In this document: positions 17,656 through 25,547 of the stretch, in pieces
Layout of the letters: the number at the start of each line of letters is the position of its first letter
Numbering within the stretch: position 1 is the first letter of the stretch
Source: JAVJPJ01 sp040217295
Lineage (GTDB): Bacteria > Pseudomonadota > Alphaproteobacteria > Rhodobacterales > Rhodobacteraceae
Reading direction: 5' to 3'
DNA length: 64,000 nt
Assembly: GCA_964460185.1 (NCBI GenBank)
Contig: CAYWTM010000004.1
Span: forward strand, 1 to 64,000
Translations under genes and position numbers: made by a program
The notes under the pieces: model-generated
Databases searched by the model: none
Told to the model about the DNA's origin: nothing
Seen by the model: only the letters and a program-made list of their open reading frames with translations

Positions 17656-19176
17656 TCACGCCACCCATGCCCCTCGCGTGTTGCCGATGCGCATCTGGAC
17701 GGTCTTGACCTCCAGGTATTCCTCGATGCCATAGCGGCCCAGTTCGCGGCCCTGCCCGCTCTCCTTGACGCCGCCAAAAGGCAGCTCCGAAAATCCGTCC
17801 ATCCAGGTGTTGGTCCAGACGGTTCCCGCCTGCACCCGACGCGCGAAATCCAGGCAGGTCGACATGTCGCGGCTCCAGACACCGGCGCTCAGCCCGTAGG
17901 CGGCGGTATTGGCCAGCGCGATGGCCTCGTCGGCTGTCTTGAAGGTCAGGACCGAAAGGACCGGGCCGAACACCTCTTCCCGCGCAATGGGCATGTCTGG
18001 GCGCACATGGGTGACGATCGTGGGCTGGTAGAACTGCGATCCAAGGCCAGACACCTCCAGCGCGGCACCGCCAAGCGCCACCTTTGCGCCATCGGCCACG
18101 GCCGCCTGCACATAACCGTCGATCTTGGACAGATGATCGGGGCTGATGATCGCGCCCACCTGCGTTGCCGGGTCCAGCGGATCGCCGAACGGCACGCGGC
18201 GCGACAGGGCCACCACCTTGGCGGTCAGGGCCTCGGCCACGTCGTCATGCACGATGATCCGGCTGCCGGAATTGCAGCATTCACCGGCGTTGAAATAGAC
18301 CCCGAACACGATCGCGTCCGCCGCCTGGTCCAGATCGGCATCGGGAAAGATCACCTGCGGGTTCTTGCCACCCAGTTCCAACGACACTTTCTTGAGCGTC
18401 GCGGACGCGGCCGCCGTGATGCGTTTGCCCACGCCGGTCGACCCGGTGAAACTGACCATGTCCACGCGGGGATCGGTGGTCAGGATCTCGCCGACCGGGT
18501 CGCCAAAGCCAAGAACGATGTTCACCACCCCCTCGGGCAGGCCCGCCTCTTGCAGCAGCCCCCCCAGCATCACGGTGGTTCCGGGCGTCAGTTCCGACGG
18601 CTTGACCACCGCCGTGCACCCGGCCGCCAGCGCAAATGGCAGTTTCTGGCTGATGATCAGGAACGGAAAATTCCACGGCGCGATCAGCGACACGACACCA
18701 ATCGGTTCCTTCAGCACAAGGCCCAGCATGTCCGGGCCCAGCGTATTGTGACTGTCGCCGTGCAAGGTGCGCGCCAGCGCGGCGGCATAGCGCCAGATGT
18801 CGGCAGCCCCCTCGATCTCGGCCATCGCCTGGCTGATCGGTTTGCCCGATTCCAGCGTTTCCTGCCGGGCAATCGCGGCGCGGTCCCTGTCGATCAGATC
18901 TGCGACCTTCAACAGCAGCGTCGCGCGATCCTTGCCAGAGCCTTGCGGCCAGTGACCGGCGTCAAACGCCGACCGGGCGGCCGCAATCGCCGCCTCGGCC
19001 TCGACCTTGCCCCCCCTTGCGGCGCGGCTGACCGGCACCCCATGGGCGGGCGACGCCCGCTCGGTCATGGCCCCATCGGCGCTGTCGACCCAATCGCCGC
19101 CGATCAGGTGACGCAGCACCATCGGCGCAGCGGGCAAATCGGCGTTGGCCGAGGGAATGATGGTCAGATCAAGCAT
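17656..19176 (-). CDS. NAD(P)+ aldehyde dehydrogenase family protein
   Basis: 506 residues, full-length ALDH superfamily enzyme oxidising an aldehyde to the acid. PWNFP (Rossmann region), FTGSTGVGKRI, the general-base Glu in LELGGKNP, the catalytic Cys in NAGECCNSGSR, and EEVFGPVLSV are all present. Last gene of the operon starting with Gfo/Idh at 22517. It is closest in pattern to betaine- or gamma-aminobutyraldehyde-type ALDHs, which have broad substrate ranges, so the natural aldehyde is open. Confidence 0.93.
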   Translation of the reverse strand: MLDLTIIPSANADLPAAPMVLRHLIGGDWVDSADGAMTERASPAHGVPVSRAARGGKVEAEAAIAAARSAFDAGHWPQGSGKDRATLLLKVADLIDRDRAAIARQETLESGKPISQAMAEIEGAADIWRYAAALARTLHGDSHNTLGPDMLGLVLKEPIGVVSLIAPWNFPFLIISQKLPFALAAGCTAVVKPSELTPGTTVMLGGLLQEAGLPEGVVNIVLGFGDPVGEILTTDPRVDMVSFTGSTGVGKRITAAASATLKKVSLELGGKNPQVIFPDADLDQAADAIVFGVYFNAGECCNSGSRIIVHDDVAEALTAKVVALSRRVPFGDPLDPATQVGAIISPDHLSKIDGYVQAAVADGAKVALGGAALEVSGLGSQFYQPTIVTHVRPDMPIAREEVFGPVLSVLTFKTADEAIALANTAAYGLSAGVWSRDMSTCLDFARRVQAGTVWTNTWMDGFSELPFGGVKESGQGRELGRYGIEEYLEVKTVQMRIGNTRGAWVA

Positions 19177-19179
19177 CGG

Positions 19180-19947
19180 TCAGGACCCCGGAAATTGTGG
19201 TTTGCGTTTCTCGGCAAAGGCCGCGACGCCTTCGGCCTTGTCGTGGCTGGCGCCGATCATGCCGCCGCCCAGCGCCTCGATCATGGCACCGCGATCTTCA
19301 CCCACCGCCGCGTGGATCTGGTATTTCGCCACCTCGATGGCGCGCGGGCTGGACCCGAGCAGGCCGGACGCGATGCCCCGGGCGCTGGCCAACGGGTCAT
19401 CCGCCACCTCTGCCACGAAGCCCAGCGCAAAAGCACGGTCCGCCGAAAGCCTGCGCCCGAACAGCGCCATGTCCTTCAACACCGGCTCCGGCAGCAGCCG
19501 GGCAAGCCGTTGGGTGCCCGACCAACCGGGCACGATGCCCACCTGAGCCTCTGGCAGCGCCAGGTGGGCCGCGGGCGACATCACCCGCATATCGCAGGCC
19601 GCGGCCAGTTCCAGGCCGCCGCCAAAGGCATGGGCCTGGATCACGGCGATCGTGGGCTTGGACAACCGCGCCAGCCGGTCAAAGACCCGGTGCCCTTCGC
19701 GGACCCAGTGCCGCGCGAAATCAAAGGGCGACAGCGCGGCCCAGGCCTTGATATCGGCCCCGGCACAAAAGGCGCGATCCCCTTGCGAGGTCACGATGAC
19801 ACAGCGCACATCGCGGTCCTGGTCCACAGTTGCGCAATGCGCCTCGAGCGATCTCAACATCTCGGGGGTGAAGGCATTCAGCTTGCCGGGGTTGTCCAGC
19901 GCGATCCGCGCGATCCCGTCTGCGATATCAAGATGCACGGCGCTCAC
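19180..19947 (-). CDS. enoyl-CoA hydratase/isomerase family protein
   Basis: 255 residues, crotonase fold. Oxyanion-hole segments AFCAGADI and FGGGLELA are present, as are both acid/base glutamates expected of a true hydratase (Glu in GGGLELA and in LPEAQVGIVPG). Start is GTG at 19947, overlapping the CoA-transferase stop (GTGA). In context it probably hydrates an unsaturated acyl-CoA made from the product of the CoA-transferase. Confidence 0.92.
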   Translation of the reverse strand: MSAVHLDIADGIARIALDNPGKLNAFTPEMLRSLEAHCATVDQDRDVRCVIVTSQGDRAFCAGADIKAWAALSPFDFARHWVREGHRVFDRLARLSKPTIAVIQAHAFGGGLELAAACDMRVMSPAAHLALPEAQVGIVPGWSGTQRLARLLPEPVLKDMALFGRRLSADRAFALGFVAEVADDPLASARGIASGLLGSSPRAIEVAKYQIHAAVGEDRGAMIEALGGGMIGASHDKAEGVAAFAEKRKPQFPGS

Positions 19948-21515
19948 AGGACCAGCCCCATCGGCGCATCGCGCAAGATCGCCGCCGGAATGCGCGTCGC
20001 GTTTTCGGCCACGCCGACACGCCCATGGGACGCCGACACGATATCGCGCGCGGGGTCGATCCCCGGCATGATCTCGGTCGCCACCAACCCCGCATCGGTC
20101 AACCGGATCACGCAGCGTTCGGTCACGTACAGAACATCCTGCCCCTGTTCGAGCGCGCGCTTGCCCGAAAAGGTCACATGCTCCACCGCCTCGACCATCT
20201 TGGTGAACTTGCCGGGGCTGGCCACGCGCAACCCCTCGTCATCCAGCTCAAGCTGCGCACCCGCTTCGAAATACCCCGAGAATACGATCTTTTTCGCATG
20301 CGCGGTGATGTCGACAAATCCCCCGCAGCCGGCGGTCAGGTAGGGCTTTTTTCCAAGCTTGGAGACATTGACATTGCCCTCCACGTCGACCTCCAGAAAC
20401 GACAGGAAAGACTGATCGAACCCGCCGCCCTGAAAATAGGTGAACTGGTTCGGGCTTGGCACGAAAGCATCGGCATTCGATGCGCAGCCAAACGCAAACC
20501 CGGTCAGCGGCATGCCCCCGACAGCGCCCTGTTCGATGGCCCATGTGACGGCTTGCGCATGGCCTTCTTCCAGCAAGATGCGCGGCACCATGGCCGAGAT
20601 GCCAAAGCCCAGGTTGGCCGTTTGCCCGGCCTTCAATTCCATGGCCGCGCGTCGGGCGATGATCTTTTCGACGCCATGTTCGGCCAGGGAGAAACTGTCC
20701 CACGGGCGCATGATCTCGCCCGAGATGGCGGGGTCATAGGGCGTTTCGGTGGTCTGTTTCTGGTCGGGCGCGACCACGATCAGATCCACCAGGTGCCCCG
20801 GAACACGCACATCATGGGGCCTCAGGCTGCCGGACGCCGTCATGCGTTTGACCTGCGCGATAACCAGCCCGCCATTGTTGCGCACCGCGATGGCCTGGTC
20901 GAGCGCCCCCAGATACGCGCCCTCATGCTCGTAGGTCAGGTTGCCCTTTTCATCCGCCGTGGTCGCGCGGATGATCGCGACGTCGGGCGCGATATTGGGG
21001 AAATGCAGCCATGTCTTGCCGTCGAATTCCTGCCGCCGGACAATCGGCGCCGCGGCGCCGCGCGCGTTCATCGCGCAGCCTTCGCGGATCGGATCGACAA
21101 AGGTATCCAGACCCACCTGCGTCATCACGCCGGGCTTTCGCGCGGCCACGTCACGGTGCATGTCGAACAAGATGCCCGATGGAACGTTGTAGGCGGCGAC
21201 GCGATCCTCGGTCACCATTTTCCAGATTTCAGGCATGGGCAGGTTCGACGGCCCGGACGGATAGCTGCCCGCGATGATCCGGCTCAGCAGACCGTCCCTT
21301 GCGATGTGATCGATACCCTTGACGCCATACATGTCACCGGCCGCAATAGGGTGAAGCGTGGTCAGATCTCGCGGATGCCCTTCGGCCTCGAACCGCTCGC
21401 CCATCGCCTGTAGCACCGCATCGGGGCACCCCAATGCGGAAGAGGACGATACCGTGACGACCGCGCCATCGGCTATGCGGGCAACGGCCCGGGCCGCGCT
21501 GACATGCTTTCCCAT
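19944..21515 (-). CDS. acyl CoA:acetate/3-ketoacid CoA-transferase (YdiF-like, fused alpha-beta)
   Basis: 523-residue single-chain CoA-transferase of family I. The N-terminal alpha half (VTVSSSSALGCPDAVLQAM) and C-terminal beta half (NLGFGISAMVPRIL) are fused. The catalytic glutamate is in TWAIEQGAVGG. It moves CoA between a short-chain acyl-CoA and a carboxylic acid, forming a covalent glutamyl-CoA. Starts three bases after the Gfo/Idh gene. It makes the operon's transition from sugar-type to CoA-type chemistry. Confidence 0.9.
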   Translation of the reverse strand: MGKHVSAARAVARIADGAVVTVSSSSALGCPDAVLQAMGERFEAEGHPRDLTTLHPIAAGDMYGVKGIDHIARDGLLSRIIAGSYPSGPSNLPMPEIWKMVTEDRVAAYNVPSGILFDMHRDVAARKPGVMTQVGLDTFVDPIREGCAMNARGAAAPIVRRQEFDGKTWLHFPNIAPDVAIIRATTADEKGNLTYEHEGAYLGALDQAIAVRNNGGLVIAQVKRMTASGSLRPHDVRVPGHLVDLIVVAPDQKQTTETPYDPAISGEIMRPWDSFSLAEHGVEKIIARRAAMELKAGQTANLGFGISAMVPRILLEEGHAQAVTWAIEQGAVGGMPLTGFAFGCASNADAFVPSPNQFTYFQGGGFDQSFLSFLEVDVEGNVNVSKLGKKPYLTAGCGGFVDITAHAKKIVFSGYFEAGAQLELDDEGLRVASPGKFTKMVEAVEHVTFSGKRALEQGQDVLYVTERCVIRLTDAGLVATEIMPGIDPARDIVSASHGRVGVAENATRIPAAILRDAPMGLVL

Positions 21516-21518
21516 GGC

Positions 21519-22517
21519 CTAGATGCCCCCGTAATCCACGGCGACGCGGCGGCCTGTTCGCGCCGCCTCGGCAACGGCGGATGCAACGGCCAGCGACTTG
21601 ACGCCATCGACACCGTCGGCGGCGGGTCGGCCCTTGCCGGTCACGGCCTCGGCGAACAGGCGCACGGATCGGTCATAGAGGTTGTGGTCCGAGAACGGGA
21701 TCGCCTGCTCTCCATGCTCGGTTCTCAGGATGACCTCGCCGATCGGGCGTTGGGTCATGACATTCCTCGCAAGGATCGATCCATCGGTGCCGTGCACCTC
21801 GATCCCCGTGCCCGCAAAGGCGTGGGTAAAGCTTTCATGGGCTTGCACCATGACGCCCGATGGCATGGTCCAGACCGACATGACGCTGTCTTCGACGCCC
21901 TGACCCATCCCCGACGACCCGTCGATGGCCACAACCTCTGCCGGGTCCTCGCCCAGATGGAAGCGAACTGTATCGGCGTCGTGAACCACGATATCGGGGA
22001 TCACGCCGCCACCCGCCGACGGGTTGTCGATGCGCCAGCCCTGCAGGAAGGGCGGCAGGAACACCGCGTGAAACACCCGTATGCTCAAGACCTCGCCGAT
22101 ACGGCCGGATTGGACCGCCTCGCGGATGGCCAGGTGCGAACCCGCATTGCGAAGATGGTGATTTGTGCCAAAGGTCACGCCCGCCTCGGCCGCGGCGCGC
22201 ACCATGGTCACCGCATCTTCGACTTTCATCGCGAGCGGCTTTTCGCACAACACATGCTTGCCCGCCGCGATGGCGGCCATGGCTTGCGGAAAGTGCTTTT
22301 CATTGGTGGTCGAGATGTAGACCGCTTCGACGCTCTCGTCGTCCAACAGGGCGTTCAGGTCAGTGAACCCCGCTGCAATGTCGTGTTCTTCGGCATAAGA
22401 CGCCGCGCGGTCCGCATGCGAGCTCAGCACCGAGGCGATCTCGCCGCCCTGCCCCCGGATGGCGCGGATCATGTGGTTCGCCGCGATAGAGCTTGCGCCA
22501 ATCAATCCCCACTTCAT
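21519..22517 (-). CDS. Gfo/Idh/MocA family oxidoreductase
   Basis: 332 residues. The N-terminal dinucleotide fold begins MKWGLIGASSIAANHMIRAI. CEKPLAM carries the family's conserved EKP lysine, followed by the alpha/beta substrate domain. It oxidises or reduces a hydroxyl of a sugar, sugar acid or inositol with NAD(P). Start at 22517 has GGGAGGAGG upstream. First gene of the operon; two copies of the shared LacI-type operator are centred about 55 and 75 bases upstream. Confidence 0.93.
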   Translation of the reverse strand: MKWGLIGASSIAANHMIRAIRGQGGEIASVLSSHADRAASYAEEHDIAAGFTDLNALLDDESVEAVYISTTNEKHFPQAMAAIAAGKHVLCEKPLAMKVEDAVTMVRAAAEAGVTFGTNHHLRNAGSHLAIREAVQSGRIGEVLSIRVFHAVFLPPFLQGWRIDNPSAGGGVIPDIVVHDADTVRFHLGEDPAEVVAIDGSSGMGQGVEDSVMSVWTMPSGVMVQAHESFTHAFAGTGIEVHGTDGSILARNVMTQRPIGEVILRTEHGEQAIPFSDHNLYDRSVRLFAEAVTGKGRPAADGVDGVKSLAVASAVAEAARTGRRVAVDYGGI

Positions 22518-22563
22518 GCGGAGCCTCCTCCCTGTTTCGCCCAGCATCCGACTCAGCAGATTT

Positions 22564-22599
22564 CTGGATCGTTCCCATAGAATTATTGGATCGTTCCAA
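22564..22599. promoter_or_regulatory. tandem LacI-type operators (CTGGATCGTTCCCA and TTGGATCGTTCCAA)
   Basis: The second copy (22586-22599) is identical to the site at 12052-12065. The first (22564-22577) matches it at 12 of 14 positions. Their centres are 22 bases apart, two helical turns, so two dimers could bind on the same DNA face. They precede the Gfo/Idh operon. No other strong feature is seen in the 334-base divergent region apart from the AT-rich stretch at 22739-22760. Confidence 0.6.
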
Positions 22600-22743
22600 T
22601 TCGCCTGTCAAGTCGCCCCTTGGACGCGGGGAAATGGCCGCATGTATCGGGAATTCGTCTGGTGTCTTCGGAGCCAAGACCGTGAACGCCACCCCATGCA
22701 AACACGTTCCCTTGCTGCACGCCGGCGCATGCTTGACCTTAAT

Positions 22744-22756
22744 ATATAAATATAGC
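22744..22756 (-). promoter_or_regulatory. weak match to the GntR-regulon site (GCTAGTTATNTAG)
   Basis: The minus-strand reading GCTATATTTATAT agrees with the GCTAGTTATATAG site at 9 of 13 positions. It lies in an AT-rich stretch about 95 bases upstream of the dioxygenase operon. It is listed because it sits where a regulator of that operon should bind. On its own the match is weak. Confidence 0.25.
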
Positions 22757-22851
22757 TTATTGATAGCAGCAGCCAAACGTGCAGCCCCGCAATGGTGACT
22801 CCCGGATGATGGCCGCATGGCTTACACTGACGTCGGCGGGAGGGGCCGGTT

Positions 22852-23565
22852 ATGCGGAATGATGCACCCAAGGGCGTTTTTGACCCGCTTGCACCGGGTA
22901 TAGACCCCAGCGTGCCCATCGAGGGCTACACCAACACCTGGACCCACACCCCGTCGCGCCCCGCCTTTCACCGGCCCGTGACGCGCACCGAGGCGACGGG
23001 CCCGCTGGACCTGTGGCGCAAGCTCGAATGTGGCGGGAACGACCTGGCCACCTCTGCCACGGGCCAGTTGGCGCAAGGGTCGTTGATCCGGGTCTTCGGC
23101 CAGATCCTGAACGAAGACGGCAGACCGGTGCCCAACGCCGTGGTCGAACTCTGGCAAGCCAATGCCGCCGGGCGCTACCGGCATTCACTCGACAACCGCG
23201 AAGCGCCGCTGGATCCGAACTTCCTCGGGCATGGCCGCGTCAGATCGGGTGAAGACGGCTTTTTCTCTTTCCTGACGATCAAACCGGGGGCCTATCCGGT
23301 GCCGGTCAAGGATGCGTGGTGGCGCCCGCCGCATATCCACTTCTCGGTTCTCGGGCCCAGCACGCTGTCGCGACTGGTTACACAGATGTATTTTCCGGGC
23401 GACCCGTTGAACGACTGGGATCTGATCCTGCAATCCATCGGCGATGCCGCCGCCCGGAGCCGGATGGTGGCCACCCAGGTGCACCCGGCCGAGATGGGCC
23501 GGGATTTCCTGGGCTATCGTCACGACATCGTCCTGCGCGGACGCAACGCAACGCCGGAGGCATGA
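22852..23565 (+). CDS. intradiol ring-cleavage dioxygenase, PcaH-like (catalytic beta) subunit
   Basis: 237 residues. Non-haem Fe(III) enzyme cleaving a catechol-type ring between the hydroxyls to a cis,cis-muconate. All four iron ligands of the protocatechuate 3,4-dioxygenase beta chain are visible: Tyr in GRYRH, Tyr in GAYPVP, and two His in RPPHIHFS. VELWQANAAGRYRH is the family signature. Start has GGGAGG upstream. It overlaps the alpha-subunit gene (ATGA), so the subunits are made together. Protocatechuate is the default substrate, but the pathway genes around it are not the standard pca set. Confidence 0.92.
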   Translation: MRNDAPKGVFDPLAPGIDPSVPIEGYTNTWTHTPSRPAFHRPVTRTEATGPLDLWRKLECGGNDLATSATGQLAQGSLIRVFGQILNEDGRPVPNAVVELWQANAAGRYRHSLDNREAPLDPNFLGHGRVRSGEDGFFSFLTIKPGAYPVPVKDAWWRPPHIHFSVLGPSTLSRLVTQMYFPGDPLNDWDLILQSIGDAAARSRMVATQVHPAEMGRDFLGYRHDIVLRGRNATPEA

Positions 23566-24182
23566 TGGCCAGCACCACGACGTCCCGCCGGTTTCCGCTG
23601 TCCCAGCAAACCATCGGCCCGTTCTTTCCGGCGGATTACTTTCAGCCCGGCGACAATGACCTGACACGTATCTCGCCAGAGGCCGCGCCCACCTCCAGGG
23701 GCGATAGGTTCACCCTGACCGGGCGCGTCCTGAAGGAAGGGCGCGAACCCGTCGCCAACGCCATCCTCGAGATGTGGCAGGCAGACGCGGGCGGGCGGTT
23801 CCGGCACCCTGCAGACCCCCAGGCCGATCAGGCGGACCCCGACTTTCTGGGATGGGGCCGCGCGTGGTCCACCGGGGATGGCGCATATGCGTTCAACTCG
23901 ATCCGCCCCGGCGGCTATACCGAAGACGGTCAGAATCGCGCGCCGCATCTCAATATCATCGTCATGGGGATCGGCCTGATGCGGACCGTCGGCACCACCC
24001 TCTATTTCCCCGAAAACGTCACTGAAAACGCCGCCGACCCTGTGTTGTCGATCCTGCCCCAGGACATGCGCCACCGTCTCGTGATGCGCGATGGCGGCAT
24101 CGAGGACGGTGTGCAGACCTATTCCTTCGACATCCTGCTGCGCGGATCATGGGATGAGGAAACCCCGTTCTTTGAAACCTGA
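23562..24182 (+). CDS. intradiol dioxygenase, PcaG-like (alpha) subunit
   Basis: 206 residues, with the same fold as the upstream subunit (LEMWQADAGGRFRHP). The iron ligands are lost: GRFRH in place of GRYRH and RAPHLNIIV in place of the HxH pair. This is exactly the pattern of the non-catalytic alpha chain of protocatechuate 3,4-dioxygenase, which shapes substrate binding. Two adjacent ATGs (23562, 23565); the first gives the four-base overlap with the beta gene. Confidence 0.9.
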   Translation: MMASTTTSRRFPLSQQTIGPFFPADYFQPGDNDLTRISPEAAPTSRGDRFTLTGRVLKEGREPVANAILEMWQADAGGRFRHPADPQADQADPDFLGWGRAWSTGDGAYAFNSIRPGGYTEDGQNRAPHLNIIVMGIGLMRTVGTTLYFPENVTENAADPVLSILPQDMRHRLVMRDGGIEDGVQTYSFDILLRGSWDEETPFFET

Positions 24183-24210
24183 GACCGACCCGGACGAACG
24201 CCCCCTCCAG

Positions 24211-24999
24211 ATGATCCGGCACGACCTGACACGCGCTGGCGCATCGCTGGTCTGCCGGGTGGGCGGCAGAGGGCCACTGGTGGTCCTGATCCCCTCCCTT
24301 GGGCGCGGGAGCGAGGATTTCGACACGCTGGCCCATGCGCTGGTCGCCTCGGGCTACAGGGTCATGTTGCCGGAACCGCGCGGGATCGAGGGCACCACCC
24401 CGCTAGCCGAAACCGATACGTTGCATGACATGGCGGCCGACATTGCCGCCATGATCGATGCAGACCGCAGCGAGCCTGCCATCATCGCCGGACATGCGGC
24501 GGGCAATTGGGTGGCCCGCGTGCTGGCCCATGACCGGCCCGACCTGACACGCGCCGTCGTCTTGCTGGCCGCCATCGTGACAAATACCGTGGACAAGCAG
24601 ATGCGCGCGTCGATTTCCGCCAGCTTTGACATGACGCTGTCGGATCAAGACCGGCTTGGCCACCTGGCGCGAGTCTATTTCGCACCGGGCGCGGACGCCA
24701 CCGTCTGGCTGGATGGCTGGTGGCCCGACGTGTCAGCCGCCCAAAGGCGCGCGGCCAGCCAGACCCCCGACACGGACTGGATTCGCGTGGCGGACAGGCA
24801 TCCGACGCTTTATGTCGGCGCGGCCGATGACGTGATTTCCCCGCCCCCGCGGCTTGCAGCGCTGCGCGACACGATCGGGCCAAAGGCAAGCTGCGTGGTC
24901 ATCCCGAATGCTGGCCACGCGCTCTTGCCGGAACAGCCCGCGTCCGTGGCAAGGGCCCTGTGCGATTGGATCGCCGGCCTGCCGGATACACAAGGCTGA
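24211..24999 (+). CDS. alpha/beta-hydrolase fold protein lacking the nucleophile serine
   Basis: About 262 residues. The fold is clear: LIPSLGRGSEDFDTL as the oxyanion strand, the nucleophile elbow IIAGHAAGNW, the acid in YVGAADDVISPP, and the histidine in NAGHALLPEQP. At the elbow position where Ser/Cys/Asp is expected (GxSxG) the codon is GCG, alanine (residue 96). Ordinary Ser-based hydrolysis is therefore unlikely. It may be a cofactor-free oxidoreductase, a decarboxylase/lyase, or a binding protein. It follows the dioxygenase subunits by 28 bases. An upstream in-frame ATG at 24154 is an alternative start that would overlap the alpha subunit gene. Confidence 0.75.
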   Translation: MIRHDLTRAGASLVCRVGGRGPLVVLIPSLGRGSEDFDTLAHALVASGYRVMLPEPRGIEGTTPLAETDTLHDMAADIAAMIDADRSEPAIIAGHAAGNWVARVLAHDRPDLTRAVVLLAAIVTNTVDKQMRASISASFDMTLSDQDRLGHLARVYFAPGADATVWLDGWWPDVSAAQRRAASQTPDTDWIRVADRHPTLYVGAADDVISPPPRLAALRDTIGPKASCVVIPNAGHALLPEQPASVARALCDWIAGLPDTQG

Positions 25000-25547
25000 G
25001 CCGGGTCCGCGTCACGCCCGTTGTTCCGGTGCCGTCCATCGTGAAACTGTCGGCAGGCACGCACGCGTTTGAGCGGTCGAAAACCCGTCGCCGGAGATCG
25101 TCGTCGGGAAGGTTGGGACCGCCCTTTGCAAACCAGCCGTTGGTGCGGTTGCAACTGCTATGCCCCTAGCCCGCACGCCCGTCATGCGCGAGGTCGGTGC
25201 GAGCCCGTCCGGCCAACGCGGCTGGTTCGGATCCGTCATGGTGAATTGGAAAGCGCTCGTAGCCGATCACGTCAGAGCTGACCTGCGGCATGTATCCTGT
25301 CCGGTGGTCCCGGTGCAGCATCAGGTGGTGCGGATCGGGAGTTCTCGCCCGGTTTCGACCAAAGCGGGGCGCATTCCAGCATTTCGGCGGGCAGGGGCAT
25401 TGCCAAGCACCGGAACGCTGGATGCCTTGACGGCAAGCGCCCGACGCCCACCCCGATCAGGAAGGTCCGAGCCATTTTATATATATAACAGTCGCTTGAC
25501 TGAATGCTCAAACCTGAGCACCCAAACCGAAGCCCCGGACCCTGCCC
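25000..25547. other. gene-free stretch between convergent operons, possible decayed gene
   Basis: No convincing coding sequence on either strand. A short minus-strand frame begins MARTFLIGVGVG at 25475 directly behind an AT-rich segment, but it breaks up into low-complexity residues and stops within 70 codons. Adjacent frames contain protein-like pieces (for example YMPQVSSDVIGYERF) that cannot be joined without frameshifts. A small hairpin TGCTCA-AACC-TGAGCA (25505-25520) lies just beyond the thiolase stop. I read this as the remains of a lost gene, unproven. Confidence 0.3.
25481..25493 (-). promoter_or_regulatory. weak match to the GntR-regulon site
   Basis: The minus strand reads GACTGTTATATAT, matching GCTAGTTATATAG at 9 of 13 positions, all in the core GTTATATA. 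It lies downstream of the thiolase and just upstream of the broken minus-strand frame described for 25000-25547. If real, it would mark the promoter of a gene that has since decayed. Confidence 0.22.

Noticed and set aside
18007..20343. 778-codon plus-strand open frame over the aldehyde dehydrogenase, crotonase and CoA-transferase
   Set aside because: Antisense shadow of three well-supported genes.
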